Shown: positions 25,700 to 35,500 of the stretch, in pieces
Layout of the letters: every line of letters begins with the position of its first letter
How positions within the stretch are numbered: position 1 is the first letter of the stretch
Assembly: GCF_031010195.1 (NCBI RefSeq)
Contig: NZ_JAUAMC010000002.1
Span: 248,001-312,000, forward strand
Source of the DNA: Halomonas sp. SpR8
GTDB taxonomy: Bacteria; Pseudomonadota; Gammaproteobacteria; Pseudomonadales; Halomonadaceae
Length of the DNA stretch: 64,000 nt
Direction of reading: 5' to 3'
The notes under the pieces: generated by a model
What the model saw: the letters and a program-made list of their open reading frames with translations, nothing else
What the model was told of the DNA's origin: nothing
The model's database searches: none
Translations under genes and position numbers: made by a program

Positions 25700-25767
25700 G
25701 TATCGATCGGTATAAATACTCGGGACTATGCAGATTATTGTCAACAAGTTTTGTATCGAGTAGTATA
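25700..25767. promoter_or_regulatory. Two matched candidate TetR operators
   Basis: GTATCGATCGGTATA at 25700-25714 and GTATCGAGTAGTATA at 25753-25767 share 12 of 15 bases. They lie 53 bp apart start to start, about five helical turns, in the MFS/TetR divergent gap. The first is nearly symmetric. They fit a TetR dimer bound at each promoter. This is inference from position and repetition. Confidence 0.55.
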
Positions 25768-25803
25768 TAAGTCACTTATCTTAATGACGTACTGGAGTTA
25801 TAA

Positions 25804-26421
25804 ATGGCACAGATGGGGCGTCCCAGAGCGTTTGATCGGCAGCAAGCCATTGAGCAAGCGATGCACCTTTTCTGGGAGCAGGGTTATGAGACAACGTCTC
25901 TGAGCCAGCTCAAAACTCAGATCGGCGGCGGCATCTCTGCACCAAGCTTTTATGCTGCTTTCGGATCCAAGGAAGCCTTGTTCGACGAAGCTGTTCAGTG
26001 CTACCTGGAGAGCTATGCCCGCGTGACAGACTGCTTATGGGACGATGAAATAGCTCCCAGAGAAGCGGTCGAACTGACGCTACGTCGTTCGACGAAAATG
26101 CAGTGCGAATCGGGACACCCAAAAGGCTGCATGGTGGCCTTGGGAACCATGAGTGCGCCAAGACATGAGCATGCGCATGTCACAAAGCCGTTGGCCGTTT
26201 CACGTGCGCGTACTCATGCCGGGTTTGTACGATGCGTTGAGCGTGGCATTGCTATGGGCGAGCTCGCCGAAGGAACCGATGCTCAGGCCATGGGGACGGC
26301 ATTCAGTAGTTTTCTGCTGGGTGTGTCGATATCAGCGAGGGACGGCGTCAAGATATCGGTCTTCAATGCCTCTATTACCGAGCTTATGAAATTGTGGGAC
26401 GCCGCAAGCAATGAGCGATAG
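25804..26421 (+). CDS. TetR/AcrR-family transcriptional repressor
   Basis: The 205-aa protein has the N-terminal TetR HTH (AIEQAMHLFWEQGYETTSLS, then SFYAAFGSKEALFDEAVQCY) and a helical ligand-binding C-terminus with the conserved GHPKGCMVALG stretch of the C-terminal domain subfamily often found with MFS exporters or reductases. GGAG lies 8 bp before the ATG. The divergent MFS gene and the paired sites in the gap indicate it represses both genes. Confidence 0.9.
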   Translation: MAQMGRPRAFDRQQAIEQAMHLFWEQGYETTSLSQLKTQIGGGISAPSFYAAFGSKEALFDEAVQCYLESYARVTDCLWDDEIAPREAVELTLRRSTKMQCESGHPKGCMVALGTMSAPRHEHAHVTKPLAVSRARTHAGFVRCVERGIAMGELAEGTDAQAMGTAFSSFLLGVSISARDGVKISVFNASITELMKLWDAASNER

Positions 26422-26482
26422 GGACTTTCTCAAATAGAACGTCTCCAGCCCTTAAGCAATTTCCCATGACGCCCATCCGCTG

Positions 26483-27208
26483 CTAGGCGATGCCCAACCC
26501 ATCCGCTGCCGCCTCTACCATCAACTGGCTGCTATCCAGTGTCATAACGCCGGATACGTCAACCGACACATCCTGACCATGCTGGTGGAATTCCCAGCGG
26601 TAACGTTTCCCGCTGGGCAACCGCTGCTTTATGCATTGATGCATGGCGAGTTGGTCGGGTGTTTCGGGGATCGGTTTGCCGTATAAATAATCAGGAGAGG
26701 CAATGGCGAGGAAGCGCATGTCACCCCCGACGGGAATAGCGATCATATCCTTGGGGACGGCTTCTCTTAGTCTCACCCCCGCATCGAACCCCTGCTCAAC
26801 AATATCGACCAACCGCCCTTCCGCCACCAGATCAAGTTCAACGCCGTCGTAAAGCGTTAGAAATCTCGGCACAACACGCTGCAGCAACAGGCGAATAGCC
26901 CCTTCGCTACCGTTAATGCGTAATCTGCCCGTTATCTTTCCTTCCAGGCTCGAGGCCTCTTCCAGGAGGGTATCCAGCTCGCCCAGTAGCGGTCCCAAAC
27001 GCTGAAGTAACCGCTCACCACTTTCGGTCAACGAGACACTGCGCGTGGTGCGGTGTAAAAGGCGCGTGCCGAGCCTGCGCTCGAGGGTTCGCAGAGTATG
27101 GCTCAGCGACGACCGGCTGACGCCCATCAAGTCCGCCGCACGGCGAAAGCTGCGATGTTCGGCCACCGCTTTAAAGGCGTTAAGATCGGTTAACGTTGGC
27201 TTGCTCAT
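26483..27208 (-). pseudogene. LysR-family regulator, truncated at the C-terminus
   Basis: A normal LysR N-terminus (FKAVAEHRSFRRAADLMGVS, then SLSHTLRTLERRLGTRLL) and most of the effector domain are present. The frame ends at residue 241 in MVEAAADGLGIA, about 60 residues short of the family length; the paralogue at 17935 continues with FVPDHLA at this point. A 12-bp direct repeat CCCATCCGCTGC at 26472-26483 and 26498-26509 straddles the break, pointing to a small rearrangement. DNA binding may persist. It is divergent from the SDR gene at 27317. Confidence 0.7.
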
Positions 27209-27316
27209 TGGTGAATACCTTTCACTACTTCATCTCAATTGTTGAGTATTCAGTTAACAGTATTACTGGCCTAACGTATCTCCTGCAACGCCCAATCAAC
27301 CCACGGGAGATAAAGC

Positions 27317-28156
27317 ATGGCTAACACCTGGCTAATTACAGGCACCTCTACCGGCATTGGCCGCCTTCTTACCGAACACCTGCTTGAACGCGGCGATCGC
27401 GTTGTAGCTACGCTGCGACGCAACGGCGCGCTGGACGACCTGCAAACCCAGTACGGGGAGCACCTTCATATAGTGAACTTCGACGTGACCGATACGCAGG
27501 CAATGAGACAGGGCGTAGCGCAAGCCTTTGCCGCTTTCGGCCACATCGATGTGGTAGTCAGCAACGCAGGCTACGGCGTGTTCGGCGCCGCCGAAGAAGC
27601 CACGGACGAACAGATTGAACGACAGATCGCGACCAACCTAACCGGTTCGATTCAGCTCATTCGTGCGGTGCTGCCTCACATGCGCGAACAAGGAGGTGGC
27701 CGTATCGTGCAGGTGTCGTCGGAGGGCGGCCAAATCGCCTATCCCTGCTTTAGCCTTTACCACGCCAGCAAATGGGGTATCGAAGGGTTCGTCGAGTCGG
27801 TCGCTCAGGAAGTAGCGCCCTGGGGTATCGATTTCATTATTGCCGAACCCGGCCCCACTGCCACCCAGTTTGCGGATGCACTGGATCGCACACAGCCGAT
27901 GCCCCTATATGAAGAGACGCCAGCGGGCGAGCTTCGTCGTGGATTAGCCTCTGGCGCTTTCACTATCAAAGGCGATGCGGCAAAAACCGTTAACCTCATC
28001 ATCGAAACAGCCGATATGCCCACTCCCCCGCTGCGCCTGGCATTAGGCAGCACGGCCTACCACTCCATTCATAATGCGCTCACGCAGCGGATGAGCGAAC
28101 TGGAGGCGAACAAGCAGCTAACACTGGCAGCAGATAGCGATGCGTTCATCGAATAA
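27317..28156 (+). CDS. Short-chain dehydrogenase/reductase (classical SDR)
   Basis: The 279-aa NAD(P)-dependent oxidoreductase starts WLITGTSTGIGRLLTEHLL with the TGxxxGIG cofactor loop. It has NAGYGVFG, the catalytic serine in IVQVSSEGGQ and the YHASKWGIEGFVES active-site Tyr-x3-Lys. A C-terminal extension typical of the family members paired with LysR regulators follows. GGGAGA is 7 bp before the ATG. The substrate is unknown. Its divergent regulator is truncated, so control may be altered. Confidence 0.9.
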   Translation: MANTWLITGTSTGIGRLLTEHLLERGDRVVATLRRNGALDDLQTQYGEHLHIVNFDVTDTQAMRQGVAQAFAAFGHIDVVVSNAGYGVFGAAEEATDEQIERQIATNLTGSIQLIRAVLPHMREQGGGRIVQVSSEGGQIAYPCFSLYHASKWGIEGFVESVAQEVAPWGIDFIIAEPGPTATQFADALDRTQPMPLYEETPAGELRRGLASGAFTIKGDAAKTVNLIIETADMPTPPLRLALGSTAYHSIHNALTQRMSELEANKQLTLAADSDAFIE

Positions 28157-28180
28157 CCTGCCCAAGACAAATGCTACCAA

Positions 28181-28243
28181 TGAGCCGATGACGGCGTTTT
28201 TTCGGCTCAGTTAATGAGCCGAATCAGGTTCGTATTCGGCTCA
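28181..28243. repeat. TGAGCCGA hairpin repeats, tandem units R3a and R3b
   Basis: Two complete units lie at 28181-28209 and 28215-28243, separated by 5 bp. Both have the same 8-bp arms and 13-nt spacer as R1 and R2. They lie between the convergent SDR and AbiEii genes. The rest of 28157-28364 shows nothing else. Confidence 0.87.
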
Positions 28244-28364
28244 CATAGCGGGCATTCGGTTGAGTATATGAATCTTACGGAGATAAGCGATGAGTCAACT
28301 AGCGGGTGGATCAGCGACTGAGAGCGCAGTATTAATACTATTAAAATAAAGACTCTCAATGTAA

Positions 28365-29300
28365 TTACTTAGGCCAAAGCCGCGTCAACACTTGCTCTAA
28401 ATGAAGCCTATCTGCCCGACGCTTATCCTCAGAACGCCGAGCCAAATTCTGCAACTTGCGTTTAACACCCGGCAGGTTGCGAGCTTGAGGCAGTCCAATC
28501 AGATCAAAGTCCGGCTGCTCATCTTCAACGGAAAGCAGAAACTCTCGCGAAGGCTCGTCCATCCACCCACCAAGACGTACCAATAGCCGTTCCCGATATG
28601 TCAGTAGCTCATGCGCAGTGACGGGTTCCGCCGTCATACCCTTAAAATGTGCCTGAAAAATATCTTCAAAGCCCTTAGGCATCTGCGGTTCAAGGATTTC
28701 CCAGGCGGGTTTTGGACTACAAGTTAGGTAAACCAGGAAAGTGTACCAAAGCGCCCTATCGGCTCGCTTGTCATCCAGTAATAGTCCTACATCGAACAAG
28801 TCCCGTGGGTGCTGACGCGATAATGCTGCTGCTAGCTTCCCCGCATACAAATCAGCAAAACTCAGCACCTGAACGGTAGCGAACCCAAACGCGTCTTCAA
28901 CCATCGGCCGAACATCCATCTCACGCACTGGATGTACCGTGCCACGCATGACGGGGGTGGTCTCAATCTGCACCAATGCTCTGCCGCGACTGACAATCAA
29001 CCGCGTGAGACCTTTACTACCTTGGCTCGCCGAGGGCTGCACGTTCATTGTTTTAGATTGAGTTCGTATGGCATCAGCTAGCGTGATCAGCGCATTATCA
29101 ATCGCGGCGGCGTCTTCAGCGAACCCGTGGGTCGGCAGCCATGTAAGATCGATATCCACCGACAATCGAGGGAGGTCGTGCTCGAACAGGTTAATCGCCG
29201 TTCCGCCCTTCAATGCAAAACGTGGCTCCAGTGACAGTATCGGAAGAATATCTACCAGCAGTTGTACACGATCGGTATAGCGTTTATACCAAGTGCTCAT
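28365..29300 (-). CDS. abiEii: AbiEii/AbiGii-family nucleotidyltransferase toxin
   Basis: The 311-aa toxin belongs to an AbiE type IV toxin-antitoxin and abortive-infection system. Nucleotidyltransferase motifs are visible: KGGTAINLF and LSVDIDLTW (the catalytic DxD), then LYAGKLAAALSRQHPRDLFD, the conserved later motif. AbiEii-type enzymes transfer nucleotides to tRNA or related acceptors, blocking translation. I start at ATG 29300 (MSTWYKRYTDRV) because the preceding in-frame codons lie inside abiEi. The start overlaps the abiEi stop by 17 bp, the usual coupling. Confidence 0.9.
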   Translation of the reverse strand: MSTWYKRYTDRVQLLVDILPILSLEPRFALKGGTAINLFEHDLPRLSVDIDLTWLPTHGFAEDAAAIDNALITLADAIRTQSKTMNVQPSASQGSKGLTRLIVSRGRALVQIETTPVMRGTVHPVREMDVRPMVEDAFGFATVQVLSFADLYAGKLAAALSRQHPRDLFDVGLLLDDKRADRALWYTFLVYLTCSPKPAWEILEPQMPKGFEDIFQAHFKGMTAEPVTAHELLTYRERLLVRLGGWMDEPSREFLLSVEDEQPDFDLIGLPQARNLPGVKRKLQNLARRSEDKRRADRLHLEQVLTRLWPK

Positions 29301-30105
29301 CCAAGTCCCTCGGTAGCGTGATCTGATAAGTCGGGTGTAAACGACCACCGGGCACCAGAACGCGTTTACCGCTGCCGAGATCCACCCCATCTAACGAGAT
29401 TCGTTTTAACCATGCATGCTGGTACCGATCCGCCAAGGCAAGAAACAATCGCTTCGCCTTGATGCTATTGCAGTGGCGTAACAACTCCGTCACGCGCCTT
29501 GGGCTCAGTGTTGCCAAACTCTGCATAAGCGTATCGGCTTCGTAGGCCAGCACCGCGCTGGCGGGGTCATCGCACAGCTCCAGTATCGCGCGCTCAGGTG
29601 TAGCATAAACAATGGCTCCCGAACCAGAAAGCACCTCTTGCCGCTTAAGGCCCTGCTCAAGTAGCTGACATTTCTGCGTATCCGCAGTGAAATCAGGCAC
29701 CGGCCAGTCAAAGGGGGGCTTGCCGCAGAACTCAAATCGATCAGGCATAGCCAACTGGCTAAGCCAACCAGGCGGCCGAGTAGACCCGTAAAGCGTTACC
29801 GTGGCAGCTTCGCCGAGCCGAAGGTAGTGTTCATAACCTTGCATTGCCAACGCGAAGCGCCCGCCGACGTATAACGCAAAGCCCTCCCGCTCTTGCAAGC
29901 TCCTTAGCACGCCCTGCCATTGCAGCCGCCCGCCCTTTCTCAGATAGACGCCCCGCGCCGGAGACACCAGCCAACCGCTGGTGACATAACGCGACACAAG
30001 GCTTCTCGAATAGCCATGCGCCTGCAGCCAGCGGCTTGAGACTAAATCAGAGTCTCCCAGGCTAGCTATCAAGTGGTTTAATTTTGGTGATTTTTGCTCA
30101 CTCAT
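29284..30105 (-). CDS. abiEi: AbiEi-family antitoxin
   Basis: This antitoxin of about 273 aa has an N-terminal winged-helix domain (SSRWLQAHGYSRSLVSRYVT, then SGWLVSPARGVYLRKGG) and a C-terminal antitoxin domain (FALYVGGRFALAMQGYEHYL; SGAIVYATPERAILELCDDP). AbiEi represses the operon at upstream inverted repeats and neutralises AbiEii without direct binding. The start may be ATG 30105 or 30114; neither has a good ribosome site, and a TTG at 30150 is less likely. It is cotranscribed with abiEii. Confidence 0.88.
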   Translation of the reverse strand: MSEQKSPKLNHLIASLGDSDLVSSRWLQAHGYSRSLVSRYVTSGWLVSPARGVYLRKGGRLQWQGVLRSLQEREGFALYVGGRFALAMQGYEHYLRLGEAATVTLYGSTRPPGWLSQLAMPDRFEFCGKPPFDWPVPDFTADTQKCQLLEQGLKRQEVLSGSGAIVYATPERAILELCDDPASAVLAYEADTLMQSLATLSPRRVTELLRHCNSIKAKRLFLALADRYQHAWLKRISLDGVDLGSGKRVLVPGGRLHPTYQITLPRDLDEHLV

Positions 30106-30188
30106 AGTAAACATAATACGGCTTTCAAAAACCCTGTCCAGTGAATGCAAGGTTTACCCAAAAGCTTTTTTGATCACTATGGGTGAGC

Positions 30189-30840
30189 CTATTGGCTATA
30201 TCTTGAACTCGCCCTCAAGAATTGCTTACCCACAGGATTAAGCGCCTGCCGTTTAGGCCAAAAGGCAATCAGGTTCCGGTCACGTCGGGGAGATAACGGA
30301 CGCGTCACAACGTTAGCGGTCGACTTATTATTTAACGCCAAGGTAGGAACCAAGCTAACACCCACATCGCCAGCGACCATCTGCAATAGCGTTCGCGTAT
30401 CGCGTACCCAAAAATCCACCTGGAAGGTATCGACTTCCTCCAACGAGTGGGCAAATATCTGCTGAATCAGCGCTTCACAACCGCCTGACGACATAACAAG
30501 CGGGTGCTCCGCCAGTTCCGCCACCGTCACGCTGGCTTGTTTGCTGAGGGAATGGCTTGCGGGCAGCACGGCAACAATCTCATCCTTCATCAATAGCTGC
30601 CAGTCAAAGTGTTCACGCCAGTAGGTGAGATTCGGCTGGGTGATATCGGTTGTGATGCCCATATTGACTCCACCCACTCGTTTATCTCTTACTCCATGCC
30701 TTCCAGAACCAGACTGATGGCATCGGGGTAGCGGCTCGTAAAACTCGCAAGCAGGGGCGACAACCAGCCAGTTAACGCAAGACGCTGTTGCCCTAACACT
30801 GTAAAGAAACATTGCCGGCATAAACGGAACTTACATTTGT
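30189..30840 (-). pseudogene. LysR-family regulator relic (effector domain only)
   Basis: From about 30650 down to the stop at 30189 the frame gives a clean LysR effector domain (ITQPNLTYWREHFDWQLLMK; VAVLPASHSLSKQASVTVAE; AGDVGVSLVPTLALN). Upstream of that the matching sequence (TGWLSPLLASFTSRYPDAIS, then LVLEGME) continues in another frame and meets a stop, so a frameshift and a nonsense mutation are present. The DNA-binding N-terminus is missing altogether; the A+T-rich defence operon begins about 80 bp away. Confidence 0.8.
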
Positions 30841-30917
30841 GCAGATAGTGTATCGCCAACCAGAAAGTGGTCAGTTACTCAGCAAAACATAAACTGTGAA
30901 AATATAATTTTTTATAA

Positions 30918-32108
30918 TTATAATTCGTGCAGCAAGAAGCTATGGACAAGTTTAGCACTAGTAAAAGCTGCATATTTTTGCCAATTATCATTTTTACTAG
31001 TATTGGCAAAATCACAAACAGATTTAACAACAACATGTTTTATATTTTTTGATGAAATACTAGCAGCATAACAAAAACCATAAGCTTCCATCTCCACTCC
31101 AATCGTTTCTCTATGCTGACTAACTATTTCACTAACAGTATCAGGATTTTCTAGAACTACAGCACCAGTAGCCAAAGGGCCAACCAAAAGATTTAGGGGT
31201 GTTGTTGGTCTTTGTTCATAGGGCCATGCTGAAGAAATATCATCTAAATATTTACGAGACACAGATAGCTTTTGAAATTTAGCTCTAAGAATCGGATCAA
31301 GCTGTATTTGATGTGGAGCAGAAAGTAATTTAGCAGCACCATTTACAATTGTGCTTTTACCACTTCCCCAATCCCAGCATGGATCGGCAACAAGAATGTC
31401 TCCAAAATTAGTTTTACCCTCTACGCCAGCTGCTATTCCAGTCATAAAAACCATATCAGGGCTAAACTTTTCGCAGACTTTCATCGTAGTTGCTGCAGCA
31501 GAAGACATACCCATTCTAGAACAACTAGTCGCTAATATAGTTAGTGTACCACCCTCTCCTTTATCGATTTCGCCAAAATAATATGAGTTACTATCATTAG
31601 GAAATGTTTCCTCCCTCCAATCTATATCCAATGCAAGTATAGCTTGAAGTTCAATTTTATGTAACGCTGTTATTATAGCCACATCAACTTTAAAAGGCTT
31701 TGGCACAACATGCTTAATTTTAGTTTCAATAATACTTTTAATTTTTATTCTATCACCGACTGCGAGCAAAAGAGGCCAGCCAGCATCTTCAAAAAAAACT
31801 TTACACTGATCATAAGATTCTTTATGTGATGTTATTCCAATAATATGTGTAGGCTTTTTTAACGAAACATTGTCGGAGCAATATGATATTAATTCAACAC
31901 CACCTTTAGGATCTATTGGCTCACCTATATCACTCGGAATCTGTAAATCAACAATTAGCAAATCATAGAAATCTTGGCGCATTTTAATAATCGCAGATTT
32001 TGCTGAATTACAACACTCAATCTCGCAACCTTGTATGTCACTTACAATATTGGCTATCACTTGAGTTTTTTGATAAGTGTCATCTACAATAAGTATTTTT
32101 GAATTCAT
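30918..32108 (-). CDS. dtcC: Detocs effector DtcC: receiver fused to nucleoside phosphorylase
   Basis: The 396-aa protein has a receiver domain first (ILIVDDTYQKTQVIANI, phosphoacceptor Asp54 in LLIVDLQIP) and a purine nucleoside phosphorylase/MTA-SAH nucleosidase-like domain from about residue 155 (VDVAIITALHKIELQAIL; FMTGIAAGVEGKTNFGDILV; GVEMEAYGF; VKSVCDFAN with the catalytic-type Asp). In Detocs the phosphorylated DtcC effector cleaves the N-glycosidic bond of ATP, depleting ATP and stopping phage growth. I start at ATG 32108 (MNSKILIVDD), which overlaps the dtcB stop by 4 bp. Codon use is strongly A+T-biased compared with flanking genes. ATP cleavage here is inferred from the family. 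Confidence 0.82.
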   Translation of the reverse strand: MNSKILIVDDTYQKTQVIANIVSDIQGCEIECCNSAKSAIIKMRQDFYDLLIVDLQIPSDIGEPIDPKGGVELISYCSDNVSLKKPTHIIGITSHKESYDQCKVFFEDAGWPLLLAVGDRIKIKSIIETKIKHVVPKPFKVDVAIITALHKIELQAILALDIDWREETFPNDSNSYYFGEIDKGEGGTLTILATSCSRMGMSSAAATTMKVCEKFSPDMVFMTGIAAGVEGKTNFGDILVADPCWDWGSGKSTIVNGAAKLLSAPHQIQLDPILRAKFQKLSVSRKYLDDISSAWPYEQRPTTPLNLLVGPLATGAVVLENPDTVSEIVSQHRETIGVEMEAYGFCYAASISSKNIKHVVVKSVCDFANTSKNDNWQKYAAFTSAKLVHSFLLHEL

Positions 32109-32560
32109 TTCACAATACCAATTAATAAATTTTCTAGTTTTTTCTGCCAAGCTTTATCAGCAGAACTATAATAAATCGACCCTAAATAAAAGCTCGAATA
32201 CTCAGCTTTAAAGAAAGAATCTAATTCTTTTAATTCAATTTGCCCTTTAGCGAAAGTTGCATATTGAGTCACAATAATAACTGGTGTAAAAATACCGCGT
32301 AAATCCATTTGTGCAAGAAACTCTCTTCCTGCAAAACTCTCTGGAGTGCCGCCTACTGGATCATCAGGACCAGGATCAAAATTAGGCATACTCATGTCCA
32401 ACAAAATTAAATCATAAGTACCGTTGCATACAATTTCTTTCAAACCGGATCGTAAGGATTGCCGCACGTTAATATCAGCGCTCTTTTCAAGAGCATTTCT
32501 TAAAAAAATTATCACATCATCGCTTTTTTCTTTCTGGTCTTCCACCAAAAGAATTCTCAT
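32105..32560 (-). CDS. dtcB: Detocs DtcB: stand-alone receiver (phosphate-sink regulator)
   Basis: The 151-aa single receiver has acidic residues EDQ at positions 7-9, phosphoacceptor Asp55 in LILLDMSMP and Thr in IIVTQYATF. It carries an insertion rich in Pro, Gly and Asp right after the aspartate loop (PGPDDPVGGTPESF). There is no output domain. In the Detocs model DtcB drains phosphate from the kinase to avoid accidental activation of DtcC. The canonical lysine after beta-5 is not obvious. It overlaps both neighbours by 4 bp (ATGA), so the three genes are tightly coupled. Confidence 0.8.
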   Translation of the reverse strand: MRILLVEDQKEKSDDVIIFLRNALEKSADINVRQSLRSGLKEIVCNGTYDLILLDMSMPNFDPGPDDPVGGTPESFAGREFLAQMDLRGIFTPVIIVTQYATFAKGQIELKELDSFFKAEYSSFYLGSIYYSSADKAWQKKLENLLIGIVK

Positions 32561-35500
32561 AATCTTTTTATCCTTAAAACCTTACTTTCGACTAAAATTA
32601 ATTTTACCACGAAATCACTATTTTCTTTAAAATACATTTCCGCCGAGTGTTTAATTTCAAGATCTTTTTCGAGTATTTTCCATAATTTAAAAAAACCGGT
32701 TCCACCCTCTTTCTGAAGCACACCTTTAATCAGACTTTCGTTACCATAAGCATCTTGATAGAATTTTAATTTTTTATTTAAGTCCGTTACCGACCCATCT
32801 AAATTACAGTTGTTCTCAACCTGTATTACTAGAAAACCTTCATCATCTTTAAACACTCGAAGCTTTATTCTCAATTGACTCTTTGGGATATTAGATTTCG
32901 AAATTGCATTTTCAAATATAATGAAGAAAACATCCACCATATAAGACAATGTTCTTTCCGAAAATACGTAAGTATCATTACAAATAAATTCAACATCGAC
33001 ATTCAATGTACTTCTAGCTATATCAATACTTGTATCTATTTCATATTCTTCTTTATCATCATAATCTGTATGAGCAAACCATGAGCATATGACATCAATC
33101 TGAGAATTCAAATTTGCTTTTGCCCGGTCAACGGAATTACAAAAATCAGAGACCAGCCCATTTGAATCAAATTTTCTAACCACCTCAGCTTTCAATTCAT
33201 CGAAGAGATTAACGACTTGCTTTAAAAAATCATTTTTTATGTAGCCTTGAACTTGCATTAGATTATAATCAGTGCGATCCCAAAGCCATTTATTTGTTAC
33301 TTTTACAAAATCATTATAACTTGGGGAAATAGGTAATTCTTTTTGGATAGCATACGACTCTAGCAATGATGTTGAATAATTAAACATAGCCAATTGATTT
33401 TTTTCGGCACCTTTAGGTTTTACAAGCTCTTCTTCAAGTATATAAACTTGCAATCTTTCATCATTTAACTCTGAAATCAACTTTTCATATTTTTTTGAAA
33501 ACTCACATATAATACTTATAATTTCTGAATTCTCGGATTCTTTAAATCCCCAGGCTTCCTTCCCCCACTTAGAATCATTAATTGTTTCCTGTGTAGCACT
33601 TTGTGAGAAATACAAATCCTCATCTATTACTGGTTTACGTAATGCTGTAGGTAAAACCCCATGCCTTATACGTGTACTTAAATGATTATTTAAGCCTCTA
33701 CCTCCATAAGCAAATTCAGAACGCATCAATTTAATAAGATTAAGAAAAGTTGAATTTTTAGAGCTTATACGAAAGTCTTGCAAATGAACCATTGACAAGG
33801 CTTTCCAATAATTAACACCGTCTTCTTCTAAAAAAATTCTTAATGGGTCTAAAACCTTTTCTAAATGGTTATCATCATTAGCTTCGTTATTAGTTTGAGA
33901 ACTAAGTTCGATATATTTTTCAAACAGTGATCTATACTGCTGTGAGTCTCTTCCATTAAATGTAGAAGTGTCTACGTATATTCTACTATTTTCTACCTTT
34001 TTAACAGCACGGCGAATTATATGAGACCTATTGATCTCTTTTGCTTCATTTTTAATATACTCATCATTATCACCTTGTTCCATTAAGTATTTACAAACTT
34101 TGAGACGACTTTCCTCAGTATGACGAACGCTTTCAAAGCTAAAGTACAACTTCATTACACTGGGTGTACAAACCCATTTAAGAAAATAATATAACTTTTC
34201 GTTAGTGAACTCTTCTTCTCTCCCAAACAAGTCCTCAGGATATACAGCATTGTTCTTAATTAAAAAAGTTTCAAATGCCAATTTTAAATTAGGATCGTAC
34301 TCGGAATCTTTAAAGCGAGAGTGGAGAGAATATGCAATAGGGATATTAATCGAATCACTTTGTGTAGCATAATCTTTAGCAACACTAAGAATTCTTTTTG
34401 TGTCAAATGTGGAGAATATATTTTCATTAGAAAGAGATATATTCACAAACTCTTCAATAGCTTCTTCATTTCTACCAGCAAGAAGAAGCGCTTCTACTAA
34501 ATACCTAGCGCACTCTACTCGCGTAATAGTATCTTCACACTTAATCAACAAATTAAATGAGTTCACAGCATCATCATAATTCTTTTTTTCCAATAGACTT
34601 AATGCATAATACTTTTTCTTCCTTATTTCATCAATTTCTAATTTAAGTATTTTATTTGAGTCATTTTTATACAAATAGTAAAAAAGCTTTAATGATGACG
34701 ATTCGTCTTTAACCTTATGTAAATGATCAAAATATTTGTCTTTTAAGTCTTCCCCTATTATATTAACTTTTTTTGGGCCATATTGATCAGAATATACCGA
34801 TAGCATATTATCATAGTTTCGCTTCTCAATTGACCTTATAAAAGGTGCCTCCCTCTTCGTAAAAAGCAATAGTTGCCTATACCATCCTATACCTTTATAC
34901 TTACTAGCTTCACAAGCAAGAGTTTCTAAAGATTTTTTATATTCTTCACCTTTAAAATAAACATCCTGCATTAGTGAAAAAAAGCCACAGAAAGCATTAG
35001 ATTGCATAAGCTTTCCACTACGAATATTTGCCTTTGCTATTAATTCTAAAATTGGTATACCATACTCTAAACAACCAGCTTCATTTGCAGTCATACAAAC
35101 TTCATCATAATTTCCTACTGTGTATAGATCAATTAAATCTAAAGCTTTTTTATCCTCTTTCCAGACGCTATCATACCCAAAATAATTTGAAAGCCCTTGA
35201 ATAGCTGGGTAAGTAAAATTTGAACCTAAATCAAGAATCAGATGTTTAACCGGATAAGATGATAAATATTTGCTACCCACTTCACCAGTTGTATATATAA
35301 GATAGTCCAAAACCAGATAAAAAACATCCAATATAGATGTGTCTTTTACGATATTAAAAATATTATTAAAATTATAATCTTTACTTTGATCAAGCCAAAA
35401 CAAGCTGTATAGCAAATAATCTTTAATTGGTTCTGGCGCAGAACGCTCTATTTCAAAAATATTAGTTTTTGTAGCTGTGAAAAATATATCTGGATCATTA

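Noticed and set aside
13529..28243. CRISPR array or integron attC sites for the TGAGCCGA hairpins
   Set aside because: Units are kilobases apart or paired with a 5-bp gap, no cas or intI gene is visible, and the arms are fully palindromic without the attC R'/R'' core sites.
30918..32108. Housekeeping MTA/SAH nucleosidase (mtnN) for the phosphorylase-domain gene
   Set aside because: The domain is fused behind a receiver and is coupled by overlaps to a receiver gene and a giant kinase gene, which fits the defence effector and not the metabolic enzyme.
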